64,000 nt of DNA. Origin: Proteles cristata cristata (lineage: Eukaryota > Chordata > Mammalia > Carnivora > Hyaenidae). This document shows, one piece after another, positions 1-11,862 of this stretch. The notes beneath the pieces were generated by a model. The model searched no databases. It was not told the DNA's origin and saw only the letters and a list, made by a program, of their open reading frames with translations. The stretch is from the NCBI GenBank assembly GCA_017311185.1, contig JAESUZ010003517.1:496001-560000 (forward strand), read 5' to 3'. Numbering within the stretch: the first letter of the stretch is position 1; every line of letters begins with the position of its first letter. The translations under genes and the position numbers were made by a program.

Positions 1-336
1 ACAAGAACAAAAAACCAGTTGTCATGTACATGGAAAATTGTGCACAGCAGATTTTTTTTTTTTTATAAAAAGTAGATTCAGGAGCACATCCAATTATAAA
101 TGATTGTTAGGAAAATCATATAAAACAATGGAATACATAAAAGTGTCAAGAGTAATCGTCAGGGTGCGAAATTCCTCGGTGGCCAGATGCCCATGGCAAG
201 CAGCAATCATCCCGGCAGCTTCGCTAAGAGGCCGATGTCCACAGAAGATTCTCCAGGGGGGTGCAAGCAGCATGGGCAGGTGGAGGATTTGAATTTCAGA
301 CCCTGATTCATAGTTTTCACAATTCCATGTGCAATT
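1..336 (-). other. RYBP: RYBP 3' UTR (proximal part, runs off the window)
   Basis: This sequence follows the RYBP stop codon (complement of 337-339) directly on the minus strand, so it is the proximal part of the 3' UTR in the terminal exon. No AATAAA polyadenylation signal is evident here, and the UTR should continue to the left of the window. It contains an A-run on the transcript strand (T-run at about 51-64 on the plus strand). Open frames on the plus strand here are antisense shadows. Confidence 0.8.
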
Positions 337-589
337 TCAGAAAGATTCATCATTTACTGCTGACATGTCGCCCTTCGGCGTGGAGGAGCGCGAGGAGCTC
401 TTGTCTGTGCTCTCCGAGCCCGAGCTACTCTGGTTCTGCTGTTCGGACCCTGCACTGGAGGTCACTGTGGATGAGGACGTCGAGGAGGAGCGAGTCTTTT
501 CCTTAAAGTCTGTGATAATGACGGTGACGTTGCCCACAGTCACTGCCAACTGCTGTGCGGTGCTCCTGTCCACGTTTTTCAGCCGGGGC
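337..589 (-). CDS. RYBP: RYBP terminal coding exon (RING1/YY1-binding protein, residues 145-228)
   Basis: RYBP is a subunit of non-canonical Polycomb repressive complex 1. It binds RING1A/RING1B and supports H2AK119 mono-ubiquitination in the nucleus. This exon opens after a cag acceptor (591-590 complement). Its first base completes Arg145, and it ends in TGA at 339-337. The translation contains the RYBP/YAF2 core (motif [16 protein letters not shown] at about residues 161-176), the conserved segment that contacts the RING1 C-terminal domain. A Ser/Thr-rich tail follows, with about half of its residues Ser or Thr, ending in [12 protein letters not shown]2 is the close paralogue, but the long serine-rich tail and the end sequence fit RYBP. 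The exon supplies 83 full codons plus stop. Assignment is by recognition of the protein family; the exon boundaries are read directly. Confidence 0.96.
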
Positions 590-1013
590 CTGAAAGCAAC
601 ACCCCGGGAACAGCCAATTAAATAAGCTATGGGTGCAAAGCGACTTGCCTGTCAATATACACACCGACCTCCTGCCGCCGTGGCAAGGAGTCGCCATCGC
701 CACCACACGCCAGAGCTTATGCCAGAGTCCGCTCATTAACTTTTAGCGCTAGAAGCCACCAGCAGTTACACAAAGCTTCTGGACCAACACAAAGTGATTA
801 TAAGTTGATCCTTCTCCTGTTCTGGCCACAGTGACAGAGAAGCAGCCCACATACATACCCGTGTGCTTTCCAAGAGAACTGGCCCATACCTAGCTCTCCC
901 CACCCCACCCCCTCTTGGCCTGCAAACCCCCAGGCACAAAACCACCCCCGGTTCTTGACTAGGACAAAGTCAAGCAGAGCAGCAGTGCTGCATTTCAATC
1001 TAGTTTCAAATAC
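590..1013 (-). other. RYBP: RYBP intron before the terminal exon (424 bp)
   Basis: On the minus strand this starts with gta at 1013-1011 after exon sequence ending TCAAG and ends with ttgctttcag, a good pyrimidine-rich acceptor. The phase is consistent: AG ends the upstream exon and G opens the next, giving Arg145. No repeat element is recognised inside. Confidence 0.9.
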
Positions 1014-1112
1014 CTTGAGGTGTGATTCGTTTCACTGGTCTTTGTCGTAGCATTTGCGGACTGTATACTGTTTGCTTCGCTGGGAGGATCTTTCAGAATA
1101 TCGGACTTTGGT
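1014..1112 (-). CDS. RYBP: RYBP penultimate coding exon (residues 112-145)
   Basis: This 99-nt exon completes Lys112 with its first base, gives 32 full codons (starting PKSDILKDPP, ending TNHTS) and leaves AG for Arg145. It is a low-complexity, hydrophilic linker rich in Ser, Thr, Asn and Lys, between the basic region and the RING1-binding core. Acceptor ccccag and donor AAG|gtattt are both visible on the minus strand. The reading frame continues cleanly into the exons on both sides, which makes a processed pseudogene unlikely. The exon is too short to stand out as an open frame and is found only by following the RYBP reading frame across introns. Confidence 0.94.
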
Positions 1113-1215
1113 CTGGGGGGAGGGAGGGCGGAAACAAAAAGAGGCATTTAAACCACGGCTCGGATCCCCCCCTCCCCCAAACTAGCCTATTGTGTGGAGT
1201 TGGCTGGGCACTTAC
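1113..1215 (-). other. RYBP: RYBP mini-intron (103 bp)
   Basis: This very short GT-AG intron has donor ACAAA|gtaagt and a C-rich polypyrimidine tract just before the acceptor (plus-strand g/a run at about 1115-1131). It lies next to an intron of more than 62 kb, so exon definition here spans extreme size differences. Confidence 0.9.
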
Positions 1216-1392
1216 TTTGTTTTCTTGTTGGTGTTTTTCTTGGTAACACTAGGACTAATTTCCTTGTCCTTCTCAGGCTTCTCTTTGTCTGGCTTTTCCA
1301 CTTTCTCCTTCTTCTCCTTCTTCGGGGGCGGCGGGGTGGCGTACTGCTGGGCCACCTGTTGCGCCACCAGCTGCGAATTGATCCGAGGTTTT
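1216..1392 (-). CDS. RYBP: RYBP internal exon (residues 53-112, basic Lys-rich region)
   Basis: The exon follows acceptor gttttag. Its first base ends Arg53, then come 58 codons beginning [12 protein letters not shown] and ending TKKNTNKKT, and the last two bases (AA) begin Lys112. The translation shows a glutamine/alanine segment ([11 protein letters not shown]), a PPPP turn and a long alternating Lys/Glu stretch, the charged linker characteristic of RYBP between its N-terminal NZF-type zinc finger and the C-terminal RING1-binding part. The zinc finger itself is encoded upstream and is not in this window. With the other two exons, the 175 codons reach residue 228 exactly. An in-frame Met upstream of the acceptor is intronic and is not a start. 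Confidence 0.96.
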
Positions 1393-1395
1393 CTA

Positions 1396-3415
1396 AAACG
1401 TTTAAGGAAAGACACATCACTATTTGCTTTATAGTATTTCTCTCGCTTTTTTCTCCTGCTTTGGCTTATAATTTCTTAACGTATTTTATTACTGGCACCT
1501 CCAAACCCAATTGCTGGTCATGTCTACATTACCGTTCCCGTGCAAAAGGTAGAGAACCCTGTTCTTCTTTCAAGTCCACCCCTGCACGTCTAGCTGTAAC
1601 GACGTGCACACGTGTGCTCACACCAACAGACACACCGCTCGCACGAGCAAAGCCTTGCAGCCCAGAAAACATGACAGTGTCTGTAAGAGTGCACAGAGCA
1701 CTTCTCCTTGTGAGCTGTCAAGATTATACTGACTGACAGCTTTCAAATACTCCTGCTGCAGAGGGTTAATCTCATTTTATTAAATGGACACTAGTAATCC
1801 CCTGAAAGGAGAATGAAATTAGAAGTGTGACATTCACTCCTCAATCTAATTATTCCAACCTGGTCTGCTCCCCGCAGCTCTGTGATTGGCACGGACAACA
1901 CACAGAGAGCAATGAAAGGTAACCAGGGTTCATACTAGCTCCCGGTGGCGGGGGGAGGGGGGGGAGATAGGACTGAAAATCACTATAAAAAAACCTCAGA
2001 CAAGTGATACATTCACTGTGCCATCAACCATTATGTCCGGGCCAATCTCCAACTGACACCGCCTCTTAACACTATTGTTTACGAAATCTAAGTGCTGCCA
2101 AACACTGTGCACAATGCACGAGCGTTCAGACCCAAATGGGAAAAGGAGAAAGAAGAGCCTATGCGTTATTTCTATACAGTATTAATTTTCAAAGATTTCT
2201 CATCTAGAGCGCCATCTATAATATAAGAGATCACCATTTATAATATAATAAAGTCTCCGGGAACACAGTAGGAAACAAATCCCCCAAACGGGTCGTTAAG
2301 GTGAAATGAGTGGCTGCCACATCGCAAGCATCACCTTCAGACCCTACAGCTCCTTCTCATTGCCAAGCGGGCTGGGGAAAAAGAACTGGCCACACCGGGT
2401 CTGGCTCATCACTGGGAAGCCCAGAGGGGGAACACTGGGGGGAGGGGGATGGGGGGAGTGAAACAAATGTGGGCGGGGGGAGCTTCCTTCTTAAATAATC
2501 CTGCCATTTTGGGACAAGAAAACAAACAGTGGCTAGATATATGACATGCTGAATCCCGAAGCTAACCCCTAAGTTCTTGGAGCTTCTGAGAGCAGGTGCC
2601 TCACTCCTGTGTGTTCCCCAAGGTGAGCCTGAGCGTGGAAGGCACTGGTTTGCTCTGAGCGTTTCAGTACTTGTACAGGGGTAGAGTGGCTTTGCCAGAA
2701 AACCTATCAACGAAGGTGTAAGTAATCTCAGAGCCAATTGCTTATTGGTCTCCAGCAACAGAGGCCTTGGTCATGCGGTGGTCACCAAGAAACCCAGTCA
2801 CAGGTACACGTCAGCCTGGACCACAGTTTATTGTCACTGGTAAGAGAGTCAAACACAGACGTGAAGTCCCTCTAGAGAAAGGGAGGAAGGTACTTGCTGT
2901 AAGCCCCCAGAGGACCCCATATGAAAGGTGCCTTTGTTTTCCCACAGGTTCTGAGAAAGGCAGCAGCAGCTATTCTAAAGCATTCTACTCCTTCAAAGAG
3001 GAAGCACGAATGTGTTCACGCTTACAAGGCAGATAATCACCACTACAAAGATTTCAAAAGCACTTGCTGGGGGAGCAAAGAGATCAGCCGTCTAAAGGGA
3101 TTACCAGTTTAAATCAGTTAAAACAAAATGCCATATACTAAACAATATGCAAGTATCAAAATGAAAGAAGTCAGCCAGAGTTAACACTGCGAATAAACCA
3201 TAAAAACTTTATGAAAAAACTACACCTTGAGGGAGAATTTCATTTAAGCCAGCACGCACAGTTGACTCCAGGGAAACGGGATGCGCAAGAACAGGAGAGG
3301 AACCTTCCGCAGACAAGGAATCCAAGGCTAACTGCCAGCCGGATCGCCAGGCCCACCCAATCCGAGTCAGAGGTGCCTGTCTCACTCCAGGACACCCTAG
3401 AGAGTTCAGTCACTT
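1396..3415. other. Intron, no repeat recognised; G-rich tracts
   Basis: This stretch is unique-looking intronic sequence next to the RYBP exons. Notable only are G-runs at 1947-1966 and 2434-2483. The plus-strand open frames antisense to RYBP exons are shadows of the Lys/Glu-rich coding sequence. Confidence 0.4.
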
Positions 3416-3419
3416 ACAA

Positions 3420-3560
3420 CGGCTGTACTGTAACTGCCAGTCAACGGTACGCTCCTCAGTGGCAACCTCACATCTTAATCACTCCTGTCGCCGTGTCATT
3501 CAGCACAGTGGCAGGTGCTCAATAAAGTTATTTGCTGGATGAAGAAATGAACAGAGCAGA
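3420..3560 (+). repeat. L2 3' end-like fragment
   Basis: The sequence resembles the L2 LINE tail, with 'cagcacagtggcaggtgctcaataaa' spread over about 3500-3526 followed by a degenerate 'tgctggatgaagaaatgaa'. It is old and diverged; assignment is by family resemblance only. Confidence 0.5.
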
Positions 3561-3569
3561 CAAAGACAA

Positions 3570-4880
3570 AGTAAAATGAGGACGAACAAGAGGGCTCAAG
3601 CTTTGATGATCAGGAGGTCAACGCCGACCTCCATGAGAGCAGGCCACGTGGGATCAGCGGCTGCGATGACTGACAGACTGTCAGAGCACGAGTTCTGAGA
3701 TAGCAAACAGGAGCCTCTGAGGACTGTGGTGTGAAGGCGAGCGCGGCCCTGGCTACTGTGGGAAAGGGGTGAGCAGGGTGTGAGGCTGCTGTAGGAAAAG
3801 AGGACTTAATGATGCTGTCTGCTGAAACGGACTGGAGGCGGGCCCCAGAGTTAATTCATGGGGTAAAGGGGAGACTGTGCAATCAAGACAAGTCCATGGA
3901 AAGGAATGGGGACACTTTCTTCTGAGGCAGGAGACGGATGCTAGGTAAAGGGGGGTTATGGGCAAAATCTGGGGAAGAGAAGTCAGAGAAGAGATTCAGA
4001 AGCCATGTCCGGTTCAGTGAGTAGCAGGCACTAGCATTAGCAGCAATGAGAGCTACCGATGAGCAGAGAGAAAAGGAAATTGCTTCTTTCGCATATAGCT
4101 GACATACCAGTTACAGTAGTTTCAGGTGACTCAATAACTCTATATGCTATGCTCACCCAAGTGTAGCTACCGTCAAAAAGGAAGCTACCTGTATCTCACG
4201 AATGGCCCATAAGGGTATGAGCGTGGGGACCATAAAGAAGCCATGAGCCAGCCAGATATGACGCGCCGCCCAGGACGGAGTGCTCCCCAACAGGGCCGGC
4301 TGCCATGGCTCTGGGCAGACTGGATAACGGGCGAGGTGCCCGCGGTGTTTCTGCACCTGATGATGGTCCCCTAACACTTCAGCATGTGCGCCAGGACCCA
4401 CTCTCCATGGACAGAAGGTGAAACCAGCCGTGACTCCTAATACATGGCACACGCGCCCAGCCATGCGATGGCTTGTACCTGCTCCTAAGAAAATGAACGT
4501 TGGACTAGGAGAGGGAATGCCGCTCTCTCAGGGGTTAAGCAAGCCTAGTACCTAAAGGACAAGGACCCAAGGCTACCTGGGAGCGGATAATAAGCAAATC
4601 AGGAAAGAGTAGGGGATGTCTGCTAAAAACATCCCTGTTGTTTCAGAGGGGTTACTCTGTTTCATGTTATGTATTTCCAAAGTCACAACCTAACTCCTCA
4701 GTCATTACTTGACCCCTCCTCACAAAAAACCCTCCAAAACAACCGAGGAACATTTATTATTTAAATTATCATCGCAGAAAAAAAATTACTATCGCAGCTT
4801 TTTCAAACTCTCTCTCCTTGCAACAAGCCCTGTAGAATTCCTAGGATCAGGGTACAGAGAATGAAGTAGGAAATAAACCT
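3570..4880. other. Intron, possibly diverged L2-like, otherwise nothing recognised
   Basis: The 3700-4010 part has the purine-rich style of antisense L2-type repeats, but no diagnostic block is clear. No gene or splice-bounded open frame is seen. Confidence 0.25.
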
Positions 4881-4885
4881 AACCA

Positions 4886-4996
4886 ATTTTTTTTTTTAAA
4901 GATTTTAAGTAATCTCTACACCCAACATGGGGGTCCAACTCACAACCCTGAGCCCAAGAGTCTCACGCTCTTCTGACTGAGTCGGCCAGGTGCCCC
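4886..4996 (-). repeat. SINEC, short old subfamily copy
   Basis: This is a minus-strand SINE with T-rich (tail) start, 'aagtaatctctacacccaac' body and tRNA-like head complement ending 'ggccaggtgcccc'. It is flanked by an 11-bp TSD with one mismatch: aaacctaacca (4875-4885) and aaacctatcca (4997-5007). It lacks most of the CT-rich region of the younger copies. Confidence 0.85.
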
Positions 4997-5007
4997 AAAC
5001 CTATCCA

Positions 5008-5858
5008 AATTTTACAAGCCGCACAGTATTTTTCTCAATACAGTGCACACCAATACTTACTGGTTCAAGAAGCAAAGCGAACTTTTTGGGAGGGGAAGGT
5101 TAAGAAGTCTAGAAGGCCCACTGGTGTGAACCCGCCAAATCAAAGTGCTGCCGTGTCAGCACAGCACTGTTCGGGCGGCTCCTGCCATCTGTCCCCTGCT
5201 GCTTCCTAGGCTCAGTTCTGAACGCAGGCGGGAGAATGGGAATGTCCCCTCTCCAAGAGAGCGGCACACACTTCATGCCAGTGTTCGGCAACAGGACTAC
5301 TTGGTTGTCCCCAAGGGAAGAGAAAAGGGCAGTGGGAACTAGCAAGAACGCTTCCCACTGCCTGTGGACCATTCCCAGTAACAAGCGAACCCTTATCATG
5401 ATATGCAGTGGTGCTGCTGAATGAGCAATCGAGACTTCCCACAGATCGACACCGCTGACTACGTCTTCTAAGTGTCATATGCCACCGTGGAGACAGCACA
5501 TTTAGTGAGCAGAACCTCTAACAGGTCGCAAAAAGTCGATCCTTCAGTATGCAGCCGCAGAGTCTGGGCCCTTCAAAATGATCTGTTTTCCAACGATCAA
5601 CGTTGCAAAATGTTAGATAGTACATGGGGTGGGGGTGGGGGAGGTGCCTGGCTAGTTTCCTTAAGAAGAGTAAAGGTGACACCGAACAAGTTTTCTGTTA
5701 TCTTCCTCAAGATTTCTTTATAATAAAAAAAAGTCTTCTTAAATTACTCTATGGGTTTACGGTTTCTGCCTCAGTAACATTTACAAATGAAACTCTGCTG
5801 TGAAATTCCGTCAGGAAAACTTGTGTTTTTATTTGCATTTAAAACAGCTTAATATTTC
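5008..5858. other. Intron, nothing recognised
   Basis: There is no repeat family or exon that I can name. A G-run lies at 5628-5641. Several overlapping open frames on both strands show no family resemblance. Confidence 0.3.
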
Positions 5859-5860
5859 AG

Positions 5861-5996
5861 GGGCATCTGGGTGGCTCAGTGAGTTAAGCACCTAACTCTT
5901 GATTTCAGATCTGGCTGGGCGTGGAGCCTGCTTAAGATTCTCTCTCCCTCTCTCGGAGGCTTGCACACGCACTCTCTCAAAAACAAAAAACAAAAC
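5861..5996 (+). repeat. SINEC, internally shortened
   Basis: The head 'gggcatctgggtggctcag' is followed by 'ttaagcacctaactcttgat', a deleted middle, the CT-rich segment and an A-rich tail. Flanks share atatttcag (5852-5860 and 6004-6012), consistent with a TSD. The missing centre marks an older, shorter subfamily or a deletion. Confidence 0.85.
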
Positions 5997-6012
5997 CCAG
6001 CTGATATTTCAG

Positions 6013-8000
6013 AAAAGTCTATTCCATAAAAAGTGAAGCAAGTCTTCATCTAGGGACAGCCTTAATTTTAGAGAAGGAAAATTTCAGAGTTTGAACACAC
6101 ACAAATGAATGAACACAACCAGAGCACAAAACAATCTTTCTGATTGGTTTCTGTTAGGTGTACTCATGCCACCTAGGTGAGCACTGGTAGACCTCTCTCA
6201 CCCCCTCCCTCCCTCCTTCCTTCCTTAAAAGGCAAACCGTATTTTAAGAGGTGTTTCTACCATATACCCTTTTCCTGGTCTGTCTGCATACTCAGGGGAA
6301 CCTGAGGTCTTACCATTCACTTCTCATGTGCTTCTCTATATCTAAGCTACCAAACATGCAACAGGACAAACCACTTTCTTGAGGTTCAGGCAACAAAGAG
6401 CAAGAAGAATCTCTAACAAATTGTATCTTTCCCTTGATTATCTTCAGCTTCTCCTAAATTATCATTTGTACATTTTGCCAACTTAGAGAATTCCATCTGG
6501 TGTTTCACTTTTCAATTAAAATACCCTAAAGGCTTTGGAATCAGACAATCAACTCAGCCATTAAAAAAAAAAAGCGCGCTTTACAAACTTACAAAATCAT
6601 CTTCACTAAGTCAGCTTATACTGTCCTTGAGTTCTCTAGCCACTTACATCTCCACAACCTTCTCCTTGCCTTGGCAATCTAGTAGTTGAAGAACTACCAA
6701 CCTCTAGGATTTAACTGCTCTGAGAATGCTTTTCACCTAGCCCACTTCTATCAGGAGCCCAAGATTCTTCATGATAGACCACATGGCAATATAAAAGGAA
6801 CGTTCACATGACCGATTTTCCTGCCCCTACATGCAGAAGATCATCCTATACACACTGTTAGGCCAGCTAGGATAGATTCTACCCAACCCAACAGTGACTG
6901 CATTTTTGTATTCATGATGCCCGCCCCCCTCCCCCCGCCCCAAAATACACCAGCTGGGAACACAGCAAGGTCTGTATTTATGTCAAAGGAAATATACATG
7001 TGGGGTCAACAACACTGGCCACTACACACTAATGGCCCCTGGCTTTGAGGACTAGTATAGAAAGGAGGCCCTACAAGAACAACCTGTTTTCTGTTCATTT
7101 TCCCTACCGGCTCCTGATCCATTGTATTTTTTTCAAATACCAAAGATAACCCAAAGTAGAAATGATGCAAACAGAACACAAGTCAGAACTCCAGTTCTAA
7201 CACGATGACCACAAAAACTTAAAAGGTGATACAAAACTTTTAAAATCTAGAAATATATAGAAAAGATTTAAGGTTAACAGGCTACGGTTAGGGTTCTTCC
7301 CCCTCTGCAGATACTTATATTTTTTAACTGTTCCTCACTTTGTATTTTCAAGTTCTAAAAGGTTAGAAGTTAGAGAGAGAGTGAAGATTCTCAGTTTTAA
7401 AAAAATGAGAGGGTTAACAACTAGACCAAAGAGAAGTGGAATCTCCAAAGTATTCATGTGGGCATCTTTTGGGCACACCATGTGAGGCTGAGATTTTTTT
7501 TTTTTAATACAAGGTTTTAATCTCTTAAAAATTTCTGTACTTTTTCATATTTGTCTCACTGTTATAGAACAGTAGTATTACCAAGAACCACCAATGTGAT
7601 CAGTGAGCCCAATGAAGAATGATGGGTGAGGAAACAGAGCAGATAATCTGGTTTAAAAGTAACTCCCCAGGGAATTTCTAGGTACGTACTTTCTTTGCCA
7701 CTATTTTAAAGACTGATGGTCTTCAGACCACTGGACAAATATTCGTATGTTCAGCTACAGGAAATGAAGCCAAGCTCCAACCTCATTCCTCCCTGATGCA
7801 GGACATCCACGAAGGAAGGGGCCCTTTCAGCTGGCTTCTTCATTGCTTAGACCTAGTTGGCTCTGCTCATAAAGATCAGTGTTCCTAGCTTCCCCCGGGC
7901 TGCTCTGGTCACAACCTCCAGCCATGCCACGCCAGGATGAAAAGAAACCTATATGACCTGTGACCTACACTGAAGCCAACCATAATAATAAGGATAATTT
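6013..8000. other. Intron, mostly unrecognised
   Basis: This holds a (CCCT/CCTT) pyrimidine microsatellite at about 6199-6225 and possibly a weak MIR start near 6530. Otherwise I see nothing I can name; no exon candidates. Confidence 0.3.
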
Positions 8001-8008
8001 TAATATAT

Positions 8009-8213
8009 CTTTTTTGGAAAAAAAGTTTATTTTTGAGAGGGTGGGGTACAAGCGGGCGTGGGGGTGGGGGTGGGGGGGGGGAGTTGCCAGAGGATCCCAA
8101 GCAGGCTCTGTTTTGACAGCACAGAACCTGGTGCGAGACTTGAACTCACAAACCATGAGATCATGTCCAGAGCTGAAGCTGGTCAGGTCAATCAACCGAG
8201 CCACCCAGTTGAC
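8009..8213 (-). repeat. SINEC copy with expanded G-rich tract
   Basis: This is the complement of a SINE, running from the tail (tttatttttgagag) to the head complement (gagccacccagttgaccc). The CT-rich zone has become a long G-run on the plus strand (8055-8080). Flanks ccataataataaggat and ccataatacggatga look like a diverged TSD. Confidence 0.9.
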
Positions 8214-8624
8214 CCATAATACGGATGATTATAAAAGTCAACTATCACTTTACTTTGTTAGGATCACAGACGGCATGGCATTATTAACTTCTCCCTGCTT
8301 CCCAAACAGGGAAGCTTCTTCTTGCGGTTCTTTTTCTCCCACACCATTCTTTCCTCTCTCGTGTACATACCTGACTTCATGAAATTTCTCAAATCCTTTG
8401 GCTCATCTTTTAGAATGAGCCACTATGTGACCCAAAGGGTCTTAGTTATCATTTTGGGTTGCTCCTTCCCAAAAGTCCACATCCTTGACTCGGGGTAACC
8501 ACTCTACTCTGTACCAGAAAACTAAGACGTTCAATTCTGACTCCAACAATCTTTTCTTTTTTTTTTTTAAAACCAAACCATCCCCTTTGTCTCACTGTCT
8601 TTCCTTCTGCCATCCTTACTGTTG

Positions 8625-8800
8625 AGAAGGAGAGCATGGACTCTGGAGTTAGGAGAGCCTTTAAACTTTATATAGGGCCTGCTACTGAGAGCTCAGGAGT
8701 AGCAGTTACTCAAAAAGGGAATGGGGCTGTATCTAATTTAACACTGCTGAAGTGAAGATTAAACGAGGTGAAGTTCACTTTGCTTGTCATAGTACATGGA
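8625..8800 (+). repeat. MIR element
   Basis: The opening 'gcatggactctggagttagg' and the later 'tgaagattaaacgaggt' match the MIR layout (tRNA-derived head, then the 'gattaaatgaggt' block). The copy is diverged, as expected for an element older than placental radiation. Confidence 0.6.
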
Positions 8801-9662
8801 CACTTGTAGAGACACTTAACAAAATAACCACCCTTGAAAGTCATACATACGCTACCTTCCCAGCTGCAGATGTATCTACTCCCTTCCTCAGATACTGGGA
8901 GAAGTTGGCAAGCCTTGTCCTGAAAGAATTCTAGAGACCTATCTCCTTCACATATGCTGGCGTCCCAAAGCTCATCATGCCGTCTAGCTGCAAGAGCAGC
9001 ACTGAGGATCCTCACCAACACAGCTACCGACACTGCTGCGTGTTTCGGCGACCACTGTGGCTTCAGACACCCCTTTTAAAAGGGAGCACCTTTCCGGGAG
9101 GCTCCCGGGCTTCAACTGTACAAGATTTACGGCGTTACACAAACTCTCACCAGACACGACCTGGTCAGGGACAACAGGTTCCAAGAGAACTAACGTAAGC
9201 ACCATCAATAAACAGCAGGCTCACCAATGTTCTATTCCAGATTTAAACTTGGCATTGTGAATGCTCAAACGTCTCTTAGGCCACGAAAACACACTTACTT
9301 TATAAACAACCACCACCAAGTACAGGTGCTAGAACTTTCCTAGAATGTAGAAACATATTCAGTAGGTAAAAGGAGCAACAGGCGGTTTAGAGTCTCAAAA
9401 GCAAAACGTGTATTTTCTAAACAAACCTGTGAGCAGTGATTACCTTGGCCCCATGGCTCTCCAGTGTGGCCCAGAGACTGTGGGCGTCCTCCAGAACCTT
9501 TCGAGGAGGGTCTACCTGTGAAGGCCAAAACTATTCCCAAAATACTTCTCTGTAATAATTACTTCCACAATCATTCTAAGACATGACATGCTTTTTCACT
9601 TTCCAAAGATTACATGACACATAGTATCGCTGCTCTGACAGCTCGCGAAATGTACGTCTGTA

Positions 9663-9979
9663 CAACTGCCCCTTGAACAACACAGGTGTAAACCACAGAG
9701 GCCCACTTACGCACAGATCTCCTGTGATACAGCACGAAACTGTAAGTGCATTTCCTCCTCCTTATGATTTTAATAATGCTTCTTCTCCAGCGTACTCTAC
9801 CGTAGGAATACAGTATGAAACGTAAAATGTGCTAACTATTCATGTTACAGTAAGAGCTGGTAACAGCAGGCTATTAGTAGGTCATCACTTTTAGGGGGGA
9901 AGGAATAGTCATATACAGATCTGACTGCAGGGGTGAGGGACTAATGCCTCTGACCTCTGTGTTTTTCAAGGGTCAACTG
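9663..9979 (+). mobile_element. MER2 (Tigger-type DNA transposon), full-length non-autonomous copy
   Basis: Terminal inverted repeats caactgccccttgaacaac and gggtcaactg are flanked by the TA target duplication (9661-9662, 9980-9981). Internal landmarks 'cttatgattttaataatgct', 'gaatacagtatgaaa' and 'aggctattagtaggtcatcac' fit MER2, a Tc1/mariner-Tigger MITE of about 345 bp. A second copy lies at 51253-51569. Confidence 0.85.
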
Positions 9980-10603
9980 TATAGCTTTGTGTTTTAAACT
10001 TTTCTCAGTTTTAATTCCTGAACATCTATAGGTACAGCCAACATGAGTGAAGGCTCCTGGGGACCCATAATACTTCATCAACAATGCAAGAGACCCACTG
10101 GCCAAAAAGCGTGAGAAGCGCTATGCAAGGACCACGCCAAGTTATTTTTTTTTTATCGCGCAAGTCTGCTTCATTATAGGCAAAGAAAGGAGAGACTTTC
10201 TCTAGATGGCAACTTCTAAAATAACTCAAGCTTAAATTCTTCCTCAGCAAAACTTCAAAAAAGAAACATGAATTACCTCCAAGTGCAGGTTAAAAAAATA
10301 GTTTGAAAATAAAGACAAATTTTAAACTTATTAAACATCAGTCAAGAAGTGGGCTTAAAAGTATTTCAACCATAGACTACAATAAATCTGGCTTCCTTCC
10401 ATTTCCCCTCCCCTGTGGTGCCTAAAATAACAGAATATCATTGTGTTCATTCAGATATTGTAAGTCAATGTCCCATAATAAATATGGCCTTTAGATCTCC
10501 CACAGCCATCTCTCCCACTGACAAAGAAGGTGTGAGCTAACTTTATATACGGAAAAATGTTTCCTAAACTGTTTTTCAACTGGACCTTCTATGAAGATAG
10601 CTG

Positions 10604-10805
10604 AACTCTTTTTATGTTTATTTATTTTGAGAGAGAAAGAAAACACCAGTGGGGGAGGGACAGAGAGAGAGAGAGGAAGAGAGAATCCCAAGGAGGCTCT
10701 GGGCGGTCAGCAGATCCTGATGCGGGGCTCAATTGCAAGAGCAGAGATTATGACCCAAGCCCAAATCAAGGGTCAGATGCTCAAGTGTCTGAGTCCCCCA
10801 GGGTC
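10604..10805 (-). repeat. SINEC copy
   Basis: Tail complement 'tttatgtttatttattttgagag', GA-rich region, 'gatgcggggctcaattgcaag' (degenerate B-box) and head complement 'gtctgagtcccccaggg'. It is diverged in the tRNA-like part. No clean TSD seen. Confidence 0.85.
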
Positions 10806-11429
10806 CTATAACTCAATTTCTTTTTGATACCTCCATTCATTATTTTCAACATGAATTTTATTCTACAGCAAAAGACCAGTGTTCAGACTGAAAAGCGTCT
10901 TTTGCTTGTTGAGGATTTGGTGTGAATAGTGTTTCAGGGACTACTACTCACACTGGAGGCAGCCAATCACCGAAGCCGTTGGCCACGTGACTACAGGTGT
11001 GGGGGCCACAAACTTCTCTTCACCAGCCTGGTTTAGTGGAAGGCCCACAGGGGCATCCAATCCCTCTGTCCTGAGCCAGCATCCTTTCTATCTCTCAAAC
11101 TTCATCTGAATAAAGGGGCGGGGACCTGGCAAGCCTTGTGCTGTCTTCTTTCCCAGTAACTAACCTCTGGCGTTCTGGCTTTGTTTTGAAATTCACTGAC
11201 CATGTTTCTCCCCGCGCCTACCACTGGCCGAGGCAGGGTGCTGTGCACTTGGGATGTGGGTGGATATGTGCTCATTCTCCAAGGAGTTGGTAAGATATGA
11301 CATAATAGTTACCAATGGCCCAGGTCGCTGGTGAGGGGCCCTCTGTGTCTTACGGGGCGCTCTGTCACACAAGCTGGATCACAGGACTCAGCAGGCATCT
11401 CACTTCTGAGCTTTGCCCTTCCTTGCTCT

Positions 11430-11580
11430 CTGTACTTATTTTGGAACCTAACTCAGTGACTTTGGATGAGTTACATACTTTCTCCAAACTTCAGTTTCTT
11501 TACTGGCAAAGGAGATTAGAGGTAAGTGATCTCTAAAGTTCCTTTAGCTGAGACACCTGTATTCAATATTTAATAAATAC
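11430..11580 (+). repeat. MIR element
   Basis: 'gtgactttggatgagttacata', 'cttcagtttctttactggcaaa' and 'gtaagtgatctctaaagt' follow the order of the MIR core and tail. Confidence 0.6.
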
Positions 11581-11652
11581 AACTATACAGAGTACTGGTT
11601 CACAAGGAAAAGGCCGGTTTTCAGTTTATGCTGTTAGTAATTCATGTAGCCT

Positions 11653-11862
11653 TTTATTTTTTTAATGTTTTATTTCTGAGAGGGGCGGGGGACAGCGTGA
11701 GCAGGGGAGGGTCAGAGAGAGAGGGAGATACAGAATCCGAAACAGGCTCCAGGCTCTGAGCTGGCTGTCAGCACAGAGCCTGACGCGGGGCTTGAACCCA
11801 TGAAGCGCAAGACCATGACCTGAGCCGAAGTCAGATGCTTAGACTAAGCCACCCGGGCACCC
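11653..11862 (-). repeat. SINEC copy
   Basis: A near-full-length minus-strand SINE with 'gagcaggggagggtcagagag', 'caggctccaggctctgagct', 'cctgacgcggggcttgaac' and head complement 'gagccacccgggcacccc' (one base changed). Flanking tgtagcct on both sides suggests a short TSD. Confidence 0.92.

Noticed and set aside
1194..1736. 180-codon plus-strand open frame opposite RYBP
   Set aside because: It is antisense to the Lys/Glu-rich RYBP exon and intron; the hydrophobic Leu/Phe runs are simply the complement of Lys/Glu codons.
2310..2345. 'cacatcgcaagcatcacc' as the complement of the RYBP zinc-finger exon (…CSICDVRKG…)
   Set aside because: Only a few bases match; neighbouring sequence does not encode the expected Cys pairs and there are no fitting splice sites.
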